Notes: a model not told the origin generated them from the sequence alone. A DNA stretch of 64,000 bases from Arsenophonus sp052171895 (GCA_052171895.1 JBQMRN010000002.1:62001-126000); one strand, 5' to 3'. Shown: positions 50,333-61,035, numbered from the stretch's first letter. Program-made: numbers and translations.

Positions 50333-52805
50333 CTTCCCTAACAAAGATTGCTGCTAGAAATTCCTTATAGGGTGAGTATGAAAGATTTTTACTATAGAGG
50401 TTACCATAAAAAAGCAAAAAGTCATATAGATCAAAAAAGACTCTTTTCTCACTCCATGCTAAAATAAAACCACATCTCATTAGTTAACTCAGTGACAATA
50501 ATCTTTCAGATGATGATGTCGATTCATCTATTAAACTAACTCATTTCACTTTTATTCTGTCCATATTGTCATAGTGAACATATTATACACTGGAGAGATA
50601 TTCATTCGGGTTAGAGTCATATCCTTATAAAATTCCAGATTCCAGAAAAATTTAATAATCTTACTGGAAGTCCTCTAGCGAGAGGACAACACAAGGATAA
50701 ATGGTTTAGTTATCTGCATATATGTTGCATAGGTTAACTTTACAGGAATAAACAAAAGAAATAGGCATAGTTTTAAAAACAGCGTTTAGATAGCCTTACT
50801 GCTTCCTTCCTTCAACGCCGACAGCCAATATAAATGCAGTAAATGGTATTGTTAAAGTCAACGAAACATTTTTCCATAAATCCTTTAAAGGGAAACGTTA
50901 TATTCCACATAGGAAAGGTAGAAAACGCGGAAGAAGAGGAGATAAAAGAAAAGAACGAATAGCGGTCTTAATTACCCGAGATTGATAGGGGGTTCATGTA
51001 AGCGATGAGATTCTTGAAGAGTTTAATACAGAGTGTATTAGCCGTTTTCTTGAGCCGATCATCGATAAAAAGTCCATTCCTTTACTCGAATGGATCTAAA
51101 TGGTACGAAACCTTTAGCAACGAGCATAAAATTACTTACCATCCCATAATAAGGTTCGATAATTAGAAAGTTATCGGTAAGGAATTCCATATTAAAAATG
51201 TGAATAATTATATCAGCCGATTATAAAGAATGATGAGTTATATTTATTTCTGGTATATGAGGTTTCGGAGATGGTGGCGTATCCTGGTGAATTAATTTCG
51301 TGAATAATTTCAAAAATATAGAGATATGATATGCCATGAAAAAGTTTATCCTACATGTATCCGAGAAACTAAATATTACCTGTGATCCCTTAAATGAACT
51401 CATCTGTAATACTGTCAGGCAGATGATAGCCACCAGCTGTTAAGGATGACTTCAAAATCCATGCTGCGATAACATGCTTAACACCGCTTTGTTAATGAGC
51501 GTTATTACCACCTATCGTCTATAAGGATTATTCACCACAGCGAACTATACAGACTGGTATAGGTGGTGTTGAGATTAAAGTGCCTAAGGTCATGGGGATG
51601 ATTGCAGCGGCAAGGGAATATGCTTTAACAGCTCGTTTCTACCGCCTTATCTGAAGCATGCAAAAAGCTTCGAAAGTTGCTACCATGGCTCTCTACCTCC
51701 AGCAACTTTACCGGTGATTTTATGAAGCTCTCTGGGGGTGATTCTCGGTGAAAAGCACATGCTCTCTCTGCAAGTAGCATCAGCAGACTGAAATAGCAAG
51801 GGTTTAAAGACATAGGGATGGTACACCTTCGTGATTTAAGCGATACGACTACATTTATTTCTTGGCTGATGGTATATTACAGGCCTATCAGGCAGTATGA
51901 TCGGACTTTGACTACTGCTCATTATTGCTGTCACTGAGCATGGATGTAAGGAGCTAGTTTCACTCGAAGATGTTTATCGAAAATCAGAAGCGAAATAGGC
52001 AGAACTTCTCAATGACCTGCGTGCAAGTGCACGTGGTTTAATCGTATCTCCCATGCTTGCTATAGAAGACGATGCCCTTGATTTTTGGAATGAAATAAAA
52101 AAGATATTTCCGGGCACGCAGCACTAACGCTGTGTGGTACACAAAAAACAGCTAATGTGCTGGCTTCACTCCAAAATGGCATGTAAGCAAAAATTAAAGC
52201 TGAGGAGCTGAGCGAGAGGTTTCTTCCTATCAGAGAGCCCGCAATACCGCTAATAAAGCCCTTCATGTTTTGTTGGCAAGGTTTAAGCGAAGTATCCTAT
52301 GCTGCAGGGATGAAGAAGCTAGAGAAAGATCAAGAATAACTGCTGGCATTCTACAACTTCCCGTCATAGCACTTGGCATCAATAAGAACAAGGAATCTGA
52401 TTAAATTAGTTTTTTTAAGCATAAGAAGCTTACTAAGCCGATGTCCAAAGAACTGTGGTTCGAGAGAAAACAACCCTTTCAATGCTATTTGAATTGCTAT
52501 AATCTACTCAGAAAAGCTAAAGCCGCCAGCTAAACGGATTTTACTTACTGACCTTGCTGGTAAACAACGTACAATTTAAAGAAAGAGAACAGATTTACGA
52601 AGCATAAGAGTAAAACTTAACTATTAACACTGTACATCAGATTTGGTAATAACTCAAGAATGGCTGACTAGCTTCTATGGTAGCTATGGTTGTTTTATTT
52701 ACAGAATTATTTGATCTGGAGAAGATTGTTTGAAATAAGAAGAATTGAAATACAGACGTGCTATAAATTGCTCTGCAAGTAAAGCAATAATCCTTTGCCA
52801 ACATA
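50333..52805 (+). mobile_element. IS1595-family element interrupted by an IS256
   Basis: The left part (50333-51235) and right part (52655-52805) of one IS1595 copy lie on each side of an inserted IS256. The right end is 'cctttgccaacata'; the left end is decayed. The transposase shows only frame-broken pieces. The right end lies 97 bp before cutC. Confidence 0.7.
51236..52654 (+). mobile_element. IS256-family element nested in IS1595
   Basis: The only near-complete IS256 in plus orientation, from 'agttatatttatttctgg' to 'cagatttggtaataact'. The flanking target words 'aagaatgatg' (left) and 'aagaatggct' (right) are a plausible 7-9-base target duplication. All frames are broken. Confidence 0.72.
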
Positions 52806-52902
52806 GGCTTGAAAAATGAATATTTTATTTACAGAATAGTATCCTTAATTAATTGATAATTAAAAATAGAAACAACTCTAATTAATTAGAGGTGGCAGTA
52901 TT

Positions 52903-53661
52903 ATGATAACCTTGGAAGTTTGCTGCTATGGAGCTGAATGCGCGCTAATTGCGCAAGAATTTGGCGCAGATCGTATTGAACTTTGTTCCAGTTCAGCTGA
53001 AGGTGGATTAACGCCTAGTTATGGTTGTTTAAAACAGACTATAGATACATTAAATATCTCCGTTCATCCAATTGTACGCCCTAGAGGAGGAGATTTTTGT
53101 TACAGTGATACTGAGTTTGAAGCTATTAAACAGGATATTAAATTTATTAGGCAGTTAGGTTTTCCTGGTATAGGGTATGGTATACTAAATCGAGATGGGC
53201 ATATTGATATACCGCGTATGCGTATTTTAAAAGCATTATCTGGTGATATGGCTGTTACGTTTCATCGTGCTTTTGATATGTGCATTACCCCAAAACAAGC
53301 CTATATACAGCTGACAGAACTTGGTGTTGCACGTATATTAACTTCAGGGCAGCAGCAGAATGCAAAATTGGGTTTACCGCTATTGAAAGAATTAAATGTA
53401 TTATCTAGAAAAATCCAAAATAGCCCCATAATCATGGCCGGCGCTGGGGTGAAATTATCAAATTTACAAAAATTTATTGATGCAGGTTTATCGGAAGTAC
53501 ATACATCTGCTGGAAGAGTAATGCCATCGATCATGAACTACCGAAAAGCAGGGATAACGATGAGTTCGAATATGGAGATGGATGAATTTAGCCATTATTG
53601 TGTAGATGGTAATGTGGTGAAAGCCATGAAAAATTTATTAGCAATAGCTAATAATAACTAA
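52903..53661 (+). CDS. cutC: CutC family protein
   Basis: TIM-barrel protein of the CutC family, first linked to copper tolerance in E. coli; its biochemical role is still uncertain. The 252-residue product (E. coli 248) matches throughout: EVCCYGAECALIAQEFGADRIELC, GGLTPSYG, PIVRPRGGDFCYSD, AVTFHRAFDMC, RILTSG, IIMAGAGV and EVHTSAG. Its start lies 97 bp after an IS1595 end, so any distal promoter region has been replaced. Confidence 0.93.
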   Translation: MITLEVCCYGAECALIAQEFGADRIELCSSSAEGGLTPSYGCLKQTIDTLNISVHPIVRPRGGDFCYSDTEFEAIKQDIKFIRQLGFPGIGYGILNRDGHIDIPRMRILKALSGDMAVTFHRAFDMCITPKQAYIQLTELGVARILTSGQQQNAKLGLPLLKELNVLSRKIQNSPIIMAGAGVKLSNLQKFIDAGLSEVHTSAGRVMPSIMNYRKAGITMSSNMEMDEFSHYCVDGNVVKAMKNLLAIANNN

Positions 53662-53684
53662 TAATCTAAACTTAGAGTAATGAC

Positions 53685-53724
53685 GTGACGGTATCTAGAA
53701 TACCCGTCACATCTAGTTTTTTTT
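53685..53724 (+). terminator. Intrinsic terminator between cutC and cmoB
   Basis: Hairpin 'gtgacgg'...'cccgtcac' (53685-53710) followed by a run of eight T at 53717-53724. It serves the plus-strand cutC and overlaps the end of the convergent cmoB. Confidence 0.75.
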
Positions 53725-54597
53725 GGCAACTAAAGTAGCACGTAAGGGAGCAGGATAACCTTCAACTGTCAAATCCCTGTTATTGGGATCAAGAAAATTT
53801 TCTAATGATTCGGTTTCCATCCAAGCAGTTTTTCGTTGTTCCTGTATGGTTGTTACAGTTTGATCAACAATATACACATCGCAAAAACCACATTTTTTTA
53901 GCCAGATTTTAAGCATTTTTGCTGAGGGAATAAAATAGACATTACGCATTTGAGCATAACGCTCATTAGGTATTAAACATTGGTTTTCATCACCCTCAAT
54001 AACTAAACTTTCAAGTACTAACTCACCACCGGAAACTAATTGATTTTTTAGTTGATAGAGATGATCTAACGGTGAACGCCGATGATAAAGCACACCCATT
54101 GAGAATACAGTATCAAAAGCTGCTAGCGTCGATAGTTGCTCGATACCTAAAGGAAATAGATGTACTCGTTGATTATTACCAATTAATTTACGTATGGCTT
54201 CAAATTGGCATAAAAAGAGTTGAATAGGATCAATACCGATGACAGTTTTTGCGCCTTCACCAATCATTCTCCACATGTGATAGCCATTACCGCAGCCGAC
54301 ATCAAGTACCAGTTTATCTGTTAATGGTGAAAGATAAGGCAATATACGTTGCCACTTCCAGTCAGATCGCCATTCGGAATCAATATTAATATCGTAAAGG
54401 GAAAATGGGCCTTTACGCCAGGGCATCAAGCTTTTTAGCAGCAAAGTGATCCGGTGCTTATCTTTTAAACAAAGTGGCCCCTCATTTTTAGCTGTCACTC
54501 CGGTTTTTAGATCTAAGTGAGTGGGGAACATATTTGGCAGATTTTGCACTATTTTTTTTAAACTGTTGAATTGCCCATGTTGAGTGTTTTTTCCCAT
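53713..54597 (-). CDS. cmoB: tRNA U34 carboxymethyltransferase CmoB, N-terminally truncated
   Basis: CmoB transfers a carboxymethyl group from carboxy-SAM to 5-hydroxyuridine-34 of tRNAs, giving cmo5U. The open frame is 294 residues against 323 in E. coli. The catalytic body is intact: SLMPWRKGPFSLYDINIDSEWRSDWKW, LDVGCGNGYHMWRMIG, MGVLYHRRSPLDHL, RYAQMRNVYFIPS and the YPAPLRAT end. The missing start survives in the DNA as MIDFSNFYQQ (start 54683), then an in-frame TAG at 54642, then LSHWLETLP, then a frameshift at an A6 tract just after the present ATG. No good ribosome site precedes 54597. It may be a truncated but active enzyme or a newly dead gene. Confidence 0.8.
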   Translation of the reverse strand: MGKNTQHGQFNSLKKIVQNLPNMFPTHLDLKTGVTAKNEGPLCLKDKHRITLLLKSLMPWRKGPFSLYDINIDSEWRSDWKWQRILPYLSPLTDKLVLDVGCGNGYHMWRMIGEGAKTVIGIDPIQLFLCQFEAIRKLIGNNQRVHLFPLGIEQLSTLAAFDTVFSMGVLYHRRSPLDHLYQLKNQLVSGGELVLESLVIEGDENQCLIPNERYAQMRNVYFIPSAKMLKIWLKKCGFCDVYIVDQTVTTIQEQRKTAWMETESLENFLDPNNRDLTVEGYPAPLRATLVAKKN

Positions 54598-54641
54598 TGT
54601 TCAATTTGGCATGGTAGTGTTTCTAGCCAATGGCTCAGGGG

Positions 54642-55439
54642 CTAGATTGTGATTTGTTGATAAAAATTACTAAAATCTATCATCAAACTTATTCCTTTGA
54701 TAGCCAGTAATGAACCAAAATTCAAACATTGAAACCATAAATCACAATGATGAAACTTTGCTGCAAGCAGACGTGATTTATGTTTGCTAATCGAGTCTGT
54801 TAACATGCTATTTTTTAACATATTACGTTTTTGATTTATTTCTAGTTCACTATAGCCATTGGCGCGCTTGAAATCATAATGCATATTAAACAGTAAATCG
54901 CTAATTTTTTTGTCGCTAAAATTAAATTTTTCTGATAAGACTAAAACACCACCAGGGTTTAGTCCTTGGTAGATCCGGTTAATTAATTGTTGTCGAACGG
55001 TTGGTTCAATAAATTGAAGGGTAAAATTTAATACCACCATTGAGGCATTTTGTATATTGATATCGAGAATATCACCTTTAATGATTTCAACAGGCGTATT
55101 CATTTTGTAAGTATGAACATATCGTTGGCAGTGCTCGATCATTGCAGCTGAATTATCAATAGCAATTATTTTATAATTTTTAGCCTTAATATTACGATGA
55201 ATCGATAATATTGCTGCGCCTAAAGAACAGCCGAGATCATAAATAGTGCTATTGGGTGTGACAAAACGTGTAGCAAGCATACCAATCATAGTAATAATAT
55301 TCGAATAGCCAGGAATAGAACGTTTGATCATATCAGGAAAGACTTCAGCAACTTTTTCATCAAATTCCCAATCACCTAAATTTGCAATAGAAGTACCAAA
55401 TAAGGTGTCTTTCTTTTTATTTAAAATTTGGCTGGACAT
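54642..55439 (-). CDS. cmoA: Carboxy-SAM synthase CmoA
   Basis: Makes carboxy-S-adenosylmethionine from SAM and prephenate for CmoB. The 265-residue product has the Rossmann SAM site (IYDLGCSLGAAILS), IIAIDNSAAMIEHC, NASMVVLNFTLQFIEP and FKRANGYSELEINQKRNML. E. coli CmoA (247 aa) ends soon after NFGSLVALK. Here the stop is lost and the frame runs on through MIDFSNFYQQITI, the former cmoB start, to end at the TAG within cmoB. The run-on tail is therefore cmoB-derived. Confidence 0.95.
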   Translation of the reverse strand: MSSQILNKKKDTLFGTSIANLGDWEFDEKVAEVFPDMIKRSIPGYSNIITMIGMLATRFVTPNSTIYDLGCSLGAAILSIHRNIKAKNYKIIAIDNSAAMIEHCQRYVHTYKMNTPVEIIKGDILDINIQNASMVVLNFTLQFIEPTVRQQLINRIYQGLNPGGVLVLSEKFNFSDKKISDLLFNMHYDFKRANGYSELEINQKRNMLKNSMLTDSISKHKSRLLAAKFHHCDLWFQCLNFGSLLAIKGISLMIDFSNFYQQITI

Positions 55440-55497
55440 AACCTGTAAATTAATTAAGAAATATTAAATAGTGATTAATTTTAACAGATTTTATGTT

Positions 55498-58005
55498 AGT
55501 TGTCACATTCAGGAAGATAGTAGGTTTTTTTGAGTAATTCAGGTTTAACTTTGAACTAATCTTTCATAAACTGTAATGAAGTTTTACTATCAATACTGAT
55601 TGGAATAATTTCTGATTATACAGCTAAATATATCGATATTGAGTAATCTCAAGCTCTTCACCATCATTGAAATGATGGCTTTGCAGCCCATCTTCTTTGA
55701 TGTACACATAAAATCACTTGACTATACCATTTGTTTGAGGAGGCAGTAGAGAACTAAATCGGTATTCTATGCCAAGCTCTGTATATAAACGGTCGAATTC
55801 ATGTTTTTCGATGTGGTAGCTAAACGTTTTCGTAGACTCAAAAGGCGGTCTATAAATTTTTCCATTGTCTGTAAGTACCCGATTGATAGCTATGGGACAT
55901 GCTTACTTAAGATCACGTAAGGAGCGTTAAATATTGGCCGCGGTCACATGCTATTGTGAAGATGGATAAAAACGCCATCGAGTGGCGTAATCTATATCTA
56001 CGAAAAGATAACGTCGTGAAGTTTCGTTTGGGATTTTCGGTAGATATTTCATATCTACGTGCAGATAACGGCTCGTAGCTTTTAAACGCTTTATGCTTCT
56101 AGCTTTGGTGCTTCTTCTTGCATTATTTTACGCAAATTTTCCACTCTTTGACCTGCGTAAACAGAGATCCAGGCTAGATCGAGATATAGCATGGGGTTCA
56201 GGAATTTGCATACGAGTGCCAGCAAATCATCCATATGGAGAAAAAGATTTTTCTCAGAAAACCGACTACGGCTTCCAAAGCCTGGCGACAGGAAGATCGG
56301 TAAACGATGGGAAATATGGCTGTGATCATCAACTATTATCTTCTTTTTACCATTTAGCAACGCTAAGTTCGGATATGCCATAACGCTTAGCTACAGTAGA
56401 CACAGGCTCTTTTGCTGGCCTGAAGAGCAGCTCTGATTTTAGGTGTTGTAGTTGCCCATGACAATGGGCCATCATGATCATAATATTTTTCCTGAACTAT
56501 ATCCCTCCATTCAGTAACCATCTTGCCATGAATATACATGCGCGTCAAGTTATTAGAAAATCTGGTGTATTTCTATCAGACTACGTTCCAGTCTAATGCT
56601 TCGCAAATCTGTTCTCCGTCCTTAAATTAGAGGTCGTTTACAAGCAAGGTGTCAGCATGTCAAATTCCCTTATTAGTCGCTTCCAGCTTTTCTGAGCAGA
56701 CTGTAGCAGCTTAATATCATTGAAATGGTTATTTTTCTTGAACCATAAAATTTTTGCGCGTTCGCTTGGTAGCCTCACCACTATCACAAAAGCTGATTTA
56801 ACCGGATTCGTCGTTCTTATTGACGCCCAGTGCTCTGACTGGAAGTTGTAGAATGCCAGCAGTTATTCTTGATCTTTCTCCAGCTTCTTCATTGCTGCAG
56901 GAGATAGTTCGCTTAAAACCTTGTCAATAAAAACCAATGCTTTTATTAGCGGCATCACGGCTCTCTGCTATCCAGAAGAATCTCCTCCCATCCCAGCTCA
57001 GCCTTAATTTTTGCTTGTATGCCTTTGAAGAGTGAAGACAGCACATTAGCTATTTTATACTCAACAGCGTTGGTGCTGCGTGTCCAGGAATATCTTCGGC
57101 ATTGAATTCTAAAAAACAAAGAGCACTATCTCCCCGTAGCAATCCTAAAAGATACGGTTAAGCCAGGCGCTCTTAGGCCATATAAGAAATTCGGCCAAAT
57201 ATTTTCACTTCTGAGTTTTAATAAGCATTTTTGACCAAAACTAGCTCCTTACCTCCATACTCAGTGAGACCAATAATAAGTAGCAGGCAAAGGCGTTCAG
57301 CTTGCCTGACAGGAGACTGCTATGTGCCATAGGCTAAGAAATAAACGTAGTACATATCACTTAATCCCGTAGTAACCATTGATTATCTATGCTCTTCACA
57401 AGCCATTGTTGTTTCAGTCTTCTGATGGTGTATTGGTAGAGAAACCATATGCTTTCATGAAGAAGCGCCATCATAACTTCGTAAAAATCATCGGTGGAGA
57501 TGCTTTGTAGCTACAAAGCTATGGTAGCAACTCTTTAAGGTTTTTTGCACATTTTAGATAAGGCGCTAGCAAGAAGCTGTTGAAGTATTATTTCTTTTCC
57601 ACTATGGTCTCCCCCTTCCCCAATTAGGCATTTTTACCTCAACATCGCCAACACATGTCTGTATGGATTCGCTGTGGTAATAATCGTTACGGACGACTGG
57701 CATGGGGGTGACACCCCCATTCGACAAGGCGCCGTTTACCATGTTATCGCAGCATGCTTTCTAGCTCTAAGCCTCACCGCCGATAGCTATCAGCTGCTTG
57801 GCACCATTACAGATGAGTTCATGTAAGGGATCTTACTAGAAATATCTAGTTTCGTAGATACCTGTAAATGTAGACTTTTCATATCATATCTATATTGTTG
57901 AGATTATTCCTAAAATTAATCATTAGAATACTCCACTATCTTTAAAAATCCATAGATCAGAAATGATCTGAACTTCTGTACGACGAGGGTCTATATAATA
58001 ATCCA
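55498..58005 (-). mobile_element. IS481-family element interrupted by an IS256
   Basis: The minus strand reads pieces of an IS481 transposase: DDLLALVCKFLNP near the N-terminus (56091-56381), then RVLTDNGKIYR, HEFDRLYTELGIEYRF and PPQTNGIVK from the DDE core (55700-55920), and a decayed C-terminus. An IS256 copy sits within its 5' end (56548-57974); the last bases of IS481 ('ctgtacgacgagggtctatat') resume after it, as judged from the uninterrupted fragment at 46.2 kb. All frames are broken. Confidence 0.68.
56548..57974 (-). mobile_element. IS256-family element nested in IS481
   Basis: About 1.43 kb from 'agttattagaaaatctgg' to the complement of 'gatctgaact'. It has the same overall structure as the 48.6-kb and dacB copies, and no open transposase frame. 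No clear target duplication remains. Confidence 0.7.
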
Positions 58006-58092
58006 GGACCAAACAGTTAGTAGATATATTAAATCTCATTAGCACGCTAAAGAGTATAAATATGACTATATATTAATGAAATAAGTCTTGAT

Positions 58093-58491
58093 TTAAAGAT
58101 CAAACGAGAAAATTTGTATCCAAGGTAAATAATAAATGTTAACTAGGATCATTAAAATCATAGAACTAAGGGTAGTTATTTGACTAAAATGACACCAAGT
58201 ACGTTCTCTATGTTTTAGACCAAAGTAATGAAAAATTCTGGCGATGATAAAAATTAACCCACAAAGATGAATAGCCAAAACAGGCGCACCATTCATCTCC
58301 ATCATTAATAATAACAGCATAGAAATAGGAATATACTCAATCGCATTACCCTGAACGCGTATTGCTGTTTGTAACTCAGAAAAACCACCATCACCGTAAG
58401 TAACTTGATATTGAGTTCTGAGTTTAATGACTTCAAAAGATAACTTAAACAATATTAAAGCACTAAATACAATGTACAGAGAACTAACCAT
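58093..58491 (-). CDS. yecN: MAPEG-family membrane protein YecN
   Basis: Inner-membrane protein of the MAPEG (glutathione/eicosanoid metabolism) superfamily; its physiological role in bacteria is not established. The 132-residue product (E. coli 131) has about four membrane segments and the family block YGDGGFSELQTAIRVQGNAIEYIP. I start at MVSSLYIV, 58491; a G-run (eight G on this strand) acts as ribosome site and cannot itself be coding. yecD and yecE, present between aspS and yecN in E. coli, are gone from the 275-bp gap. Confidence 0.9.
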   Translation of the reverse strand: MVSSLYIVFSALILFKLSFEVIKLRTQYQVTYGDGGFSELQTAIRVQGNAIEYIPISMLLLLMMEMNGAPVLAIHLCGLIFIIARIFHYFGLKHRERTWCHFSQITTLSSMILMILVNIYYLPWIQIFSFDL

Positions 58492-58738
58492 TTCCCCCCC
58501 CAAAAAAATTTTTAGCCTAAAACAGTAAAATAATGATACATCTCAAAACTTTTACAGTTACCATAAATATGGTATTTAAATCAATAGAAAGCTTTGAGAT
58601 TAGGAATATGATAAAAGTTATCTAGCCAATATAGTAAGGCATACTTACTTTCTGAATAGAAATTTCTGTAAAACAATGCTATTTTTGATGGTATTTAAAT
58701 TTTTAGCACTAAAACGACTAGTGTAAATGACTCTACAA

Positions 58739-58761
58739 GTTGCAGTATGTTGCAGTATAAT
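58739..58761 (+). promoter_or_regulatory. Candidate aspS promoter with duplicated 10-mer
   Basis: 'gttgcagtat' is repeated twice in tandem, and its end forms a perfect TATAAT at 58756-58761, 17 bases before the aspS start codon. No clear -35 box lies 17 bases upstream. If used, the 5' leader would be very short. Confidence 0.3.
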
Positions 58762-58778
58762 GAGTAAAAGGATATCGT

Positions 58779-60542
58779 ATGCGGACAAATTATTGTGGCC
58801 AATTAGGTGTTGCTCACATCGGACAAAAAGTAACTCTCTGTGGTTGGGTTAACCGCCAGCGTAATTTAGGTAAATTAATTTTTGTCGATATGAGAGATCG
58901 CGAAGGTTTCGTTCAAGTTATTTTTATACAGGAAAATCATCCCGAACTTTTTACCCAAGCGTCACAGTTACGCAACGAATTTTGTATCCAGATCATAGGT
59001 CTGGTGCAAAAACGTAAACAAATCAATAAAGAAATACCGACTGGTGAGATTGAAATTCTTGCACAAGCATTGGGGATTATTAATCGCGCTGAACCATTAC
59101 CAATAGATAGAAATCAAAAAAATTCCGATGAAATGAGATTAAAATATCGTTATCTTGATTTACGGCGGCCGGAAATTGCGGCGCTATTGAGAGAGCGAGC
59201 TAAAATTACCAGTTTTGTGCGTCGTTTTATGGATGCAGAAGGTTTTGTTGATATTGAAACACCTATTCTAACCAAAGCAACACCAGAGGGTGCACGTGAT
59301 TATCTTGTTCCAAGCCGTGTTCATAAAGGAGAGTTTTATGCTCTGCCGCAATCACCGCAACTTTTTAAACAATTATTGATGATATCTGGCTTTGATCGCT
59401 ACTATCAAATAGTAAAATGTTTTCGTGATGAAGATTTGCGTGCTGATCGCCAACCTGAATTTACTCAGATTGACGTAGAAACCTCTTTTATGACTGCTGA
59501 GCAAGTTCGTGAAGTAATGGAGCGTTTGATACGTCAATTATGGGAGGAAAACAAAGGTATTGAGTTAGGCGCTTTTCCGGTAATGACTTTTGCTGAGGCT
59601 ATGCAACGTTATGGCTCAGATAAACCAGACTTACGAAATCCTTTAGAATTGGTTGATATTGCTGATTTGGTTAATGCAGTTGAATTTAAAGTATTTGCTG
59701 ACCCTGCTAATGATCCAAGAGGCCGTGTGGCTGCACTTTGCATTCCAGGTGGGGCAAAATTAACACGTAAACAACTTGATGCTTATGCTGAATTTGTTGG
59801 TATTTATGGTGCAAAAGGATTAGCCTGGATGAAGATCAATTCATTAGCTGAAAATCAGGCAGATATTCAAAGCCCGATAGCTAAGTTTTTGCCACAATCA
59901 GTGATTGATAATTTGTTAGCACGCACTCAAGCTAAAGCAGATGACATCTTATTATTTTGTGCCGGCAAACAAAATGTTGTCAATGATGTGATGGGAGCTT
60001 TACGGTTGAAAGTAGGGCAGGATTTAGGAATCACACAAAATAATAGCTGGAAACCATTATGGATTATTGATTTTCCAATGTTTCAAGAAGATGAAAATGA
60101 TAAGCTTAATGCTATGCATCATCCATTTACTGCACCGAAAAATTTTACTTCACAACAATTGCAAGCCAATCCTTTAGCGGCTGTTGCTAATGCCTATGAT
60201 ATGGTTATTAATGGTTATGAAGTTGGTGGCGGCTCAGTGCGTATTCACCATAATAAGGTACAAGAAGCTGTTTTTGAAATTCTTAAAATTAAACAATCAG
60301 ATCAGGAAGATAAATTTGGCTTCTTGCTTGAGGCATTACAATATGGAACGCCGCCACATGCCGGTTTAGCATTTGGTTTAGACAGATTGGTTATGTTATT
60401 AACGGGAACAGAAAATATTCGTGATGTCATTGCGTTTCCAAAAACAAACACAGCAGCTTGTTTAATGACTGATGCACCTAGTGTGGCTAATCCAGCCGTA
60501 TTACTGGAATTAGCAATAACTGTTGCTGCAAAAACTAAATAA
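58779..60542 (+). CDS. aspS: Aspartyl-tRNA synthetase
   Basis: Class IIb synthetase charging tRNA-Asp. The 587-residue product (E. coli 590) has an N-terminal OB-fold anticodon domain (VTLCGWVNRQRNLGKLIFVDMRDREG), class II motif 2 in CFRDEDLRADRQPEFTQID, the bacterial insertion (GAD) domain, and motif 3 in GLAFGLDRLVMLLTG. AAGGA precedes the start. No lesion is visible. Confidence 0.97.
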   Translation: MRTNYCGQLGVAHIGQKVTLCGWVNRQRNLGKLIFVDMRDREGFVQVIFIQENHPELFTQASQLRNEFCIQIIGLVQKRKQINKEIPTGEIEILAQALGIINRAEPLPIDRNQKNSDEMRLKYRYLDLRRPEIAALLRERAKITSFVRRFMDAEGFVDIETPILTKATPEGARDYLVPSRVHKGEFYALPQSPQLFKQLLMISGFDRYYQIVKCFRDEDLRADRQPEFTQIDVETSFMTAEQVREVMERLIRQLWEENKGIELGAFPVMTFAEAMQRYGSDKPDLRNPLELVDIADLVNAVEFKVFADPANDPRGRVAALCIPGGAKLTRKQLDAYAEFVGIYGAKGLAWMKINSLAENQADIQSPIAKFLPQSVIDNLLARTQAKADDILLFCAGKQNVVNDVMGALRLKVGQDLGITQNNSWKPLWIIDFPMFQEDENDKLNAMHHPFTAPKNFTSQQLQANPLAAVANAYDMVINGYEVGGGSVRIHHNKVQEAVFEILKIKQSDQEDKFGFLLEALQYGTPPHAGLAFGLDRLVMLLTGTENIRDVIAFPKTNTAACLMTDAPSVANPAVLLELAITVAAKTK

Positions 60543-60633
60543 ATATTTATTCAATATAAACGTCAGGAATTATATATTAGTTGTAGTTTATATGCAATAT
60601 CAAATCACTAAGTTACTAATACTATAGAGGCGT

Positions 60634-61003
60634 GATGATCTTAATTTTTAGCAATCAGTTAGCATTAGTCTTCAGGATAACTAAACACAAAGAAAGATGC
60701 TATTACGTGAAATTAAAGAAGAGATATGCATTATTTATTAAACAGCATTTTGCCTTAGTTAATCTACAACATCATAGTCTCTATTTTGATATTTTTTAAA
60801 ATTTTGCCATCGTTATGCACCGAGTTTAACAAAATGTAAAGAGCATTGCATTGGTTTGCTTCTGGCACTTTACCTCGCAATAACAGGATTTTTATTGAAA
60901 GAATATTTGGGTTTTTGTTGATTATCTGCTGCTCAGGCAGGACAGTAGCATTAAACAAGTCATGGAAGTAACCGTCAGCCAATTAAAGAATTTGTTCTAA
61001 AAT
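60634..61003 (+). pseudogene. nudB: nudB (dihydroneopterin triphosphate pyrophosphatase) pseudogene
   Basis: NudB is the Nudix hydrolase of the second step in folate synthesis. Between aspS and yebC, as in E. coli, the plus strand reads LREIKEEICI (the Nudix-box REVKEE part), LVNLQHHSLYFDIF, HRYAPSLTKCKEH and a C-terminus NRQPIKEFVLK. Stops and frameshifts break it, and the N-terminal third is missing or unreadable. Confidence 0.75.
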
Positions 61004-61035
61004 GATTTTTATTGAAGTATTTTGGGAGATATTTC

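Noticed and set aside
56093..56383. 96-codon frame on the plus strand
   Set aside because: It is antisense to the better-matching minus-strand IS481 transposase piece (DDLLALVCKFLNP).
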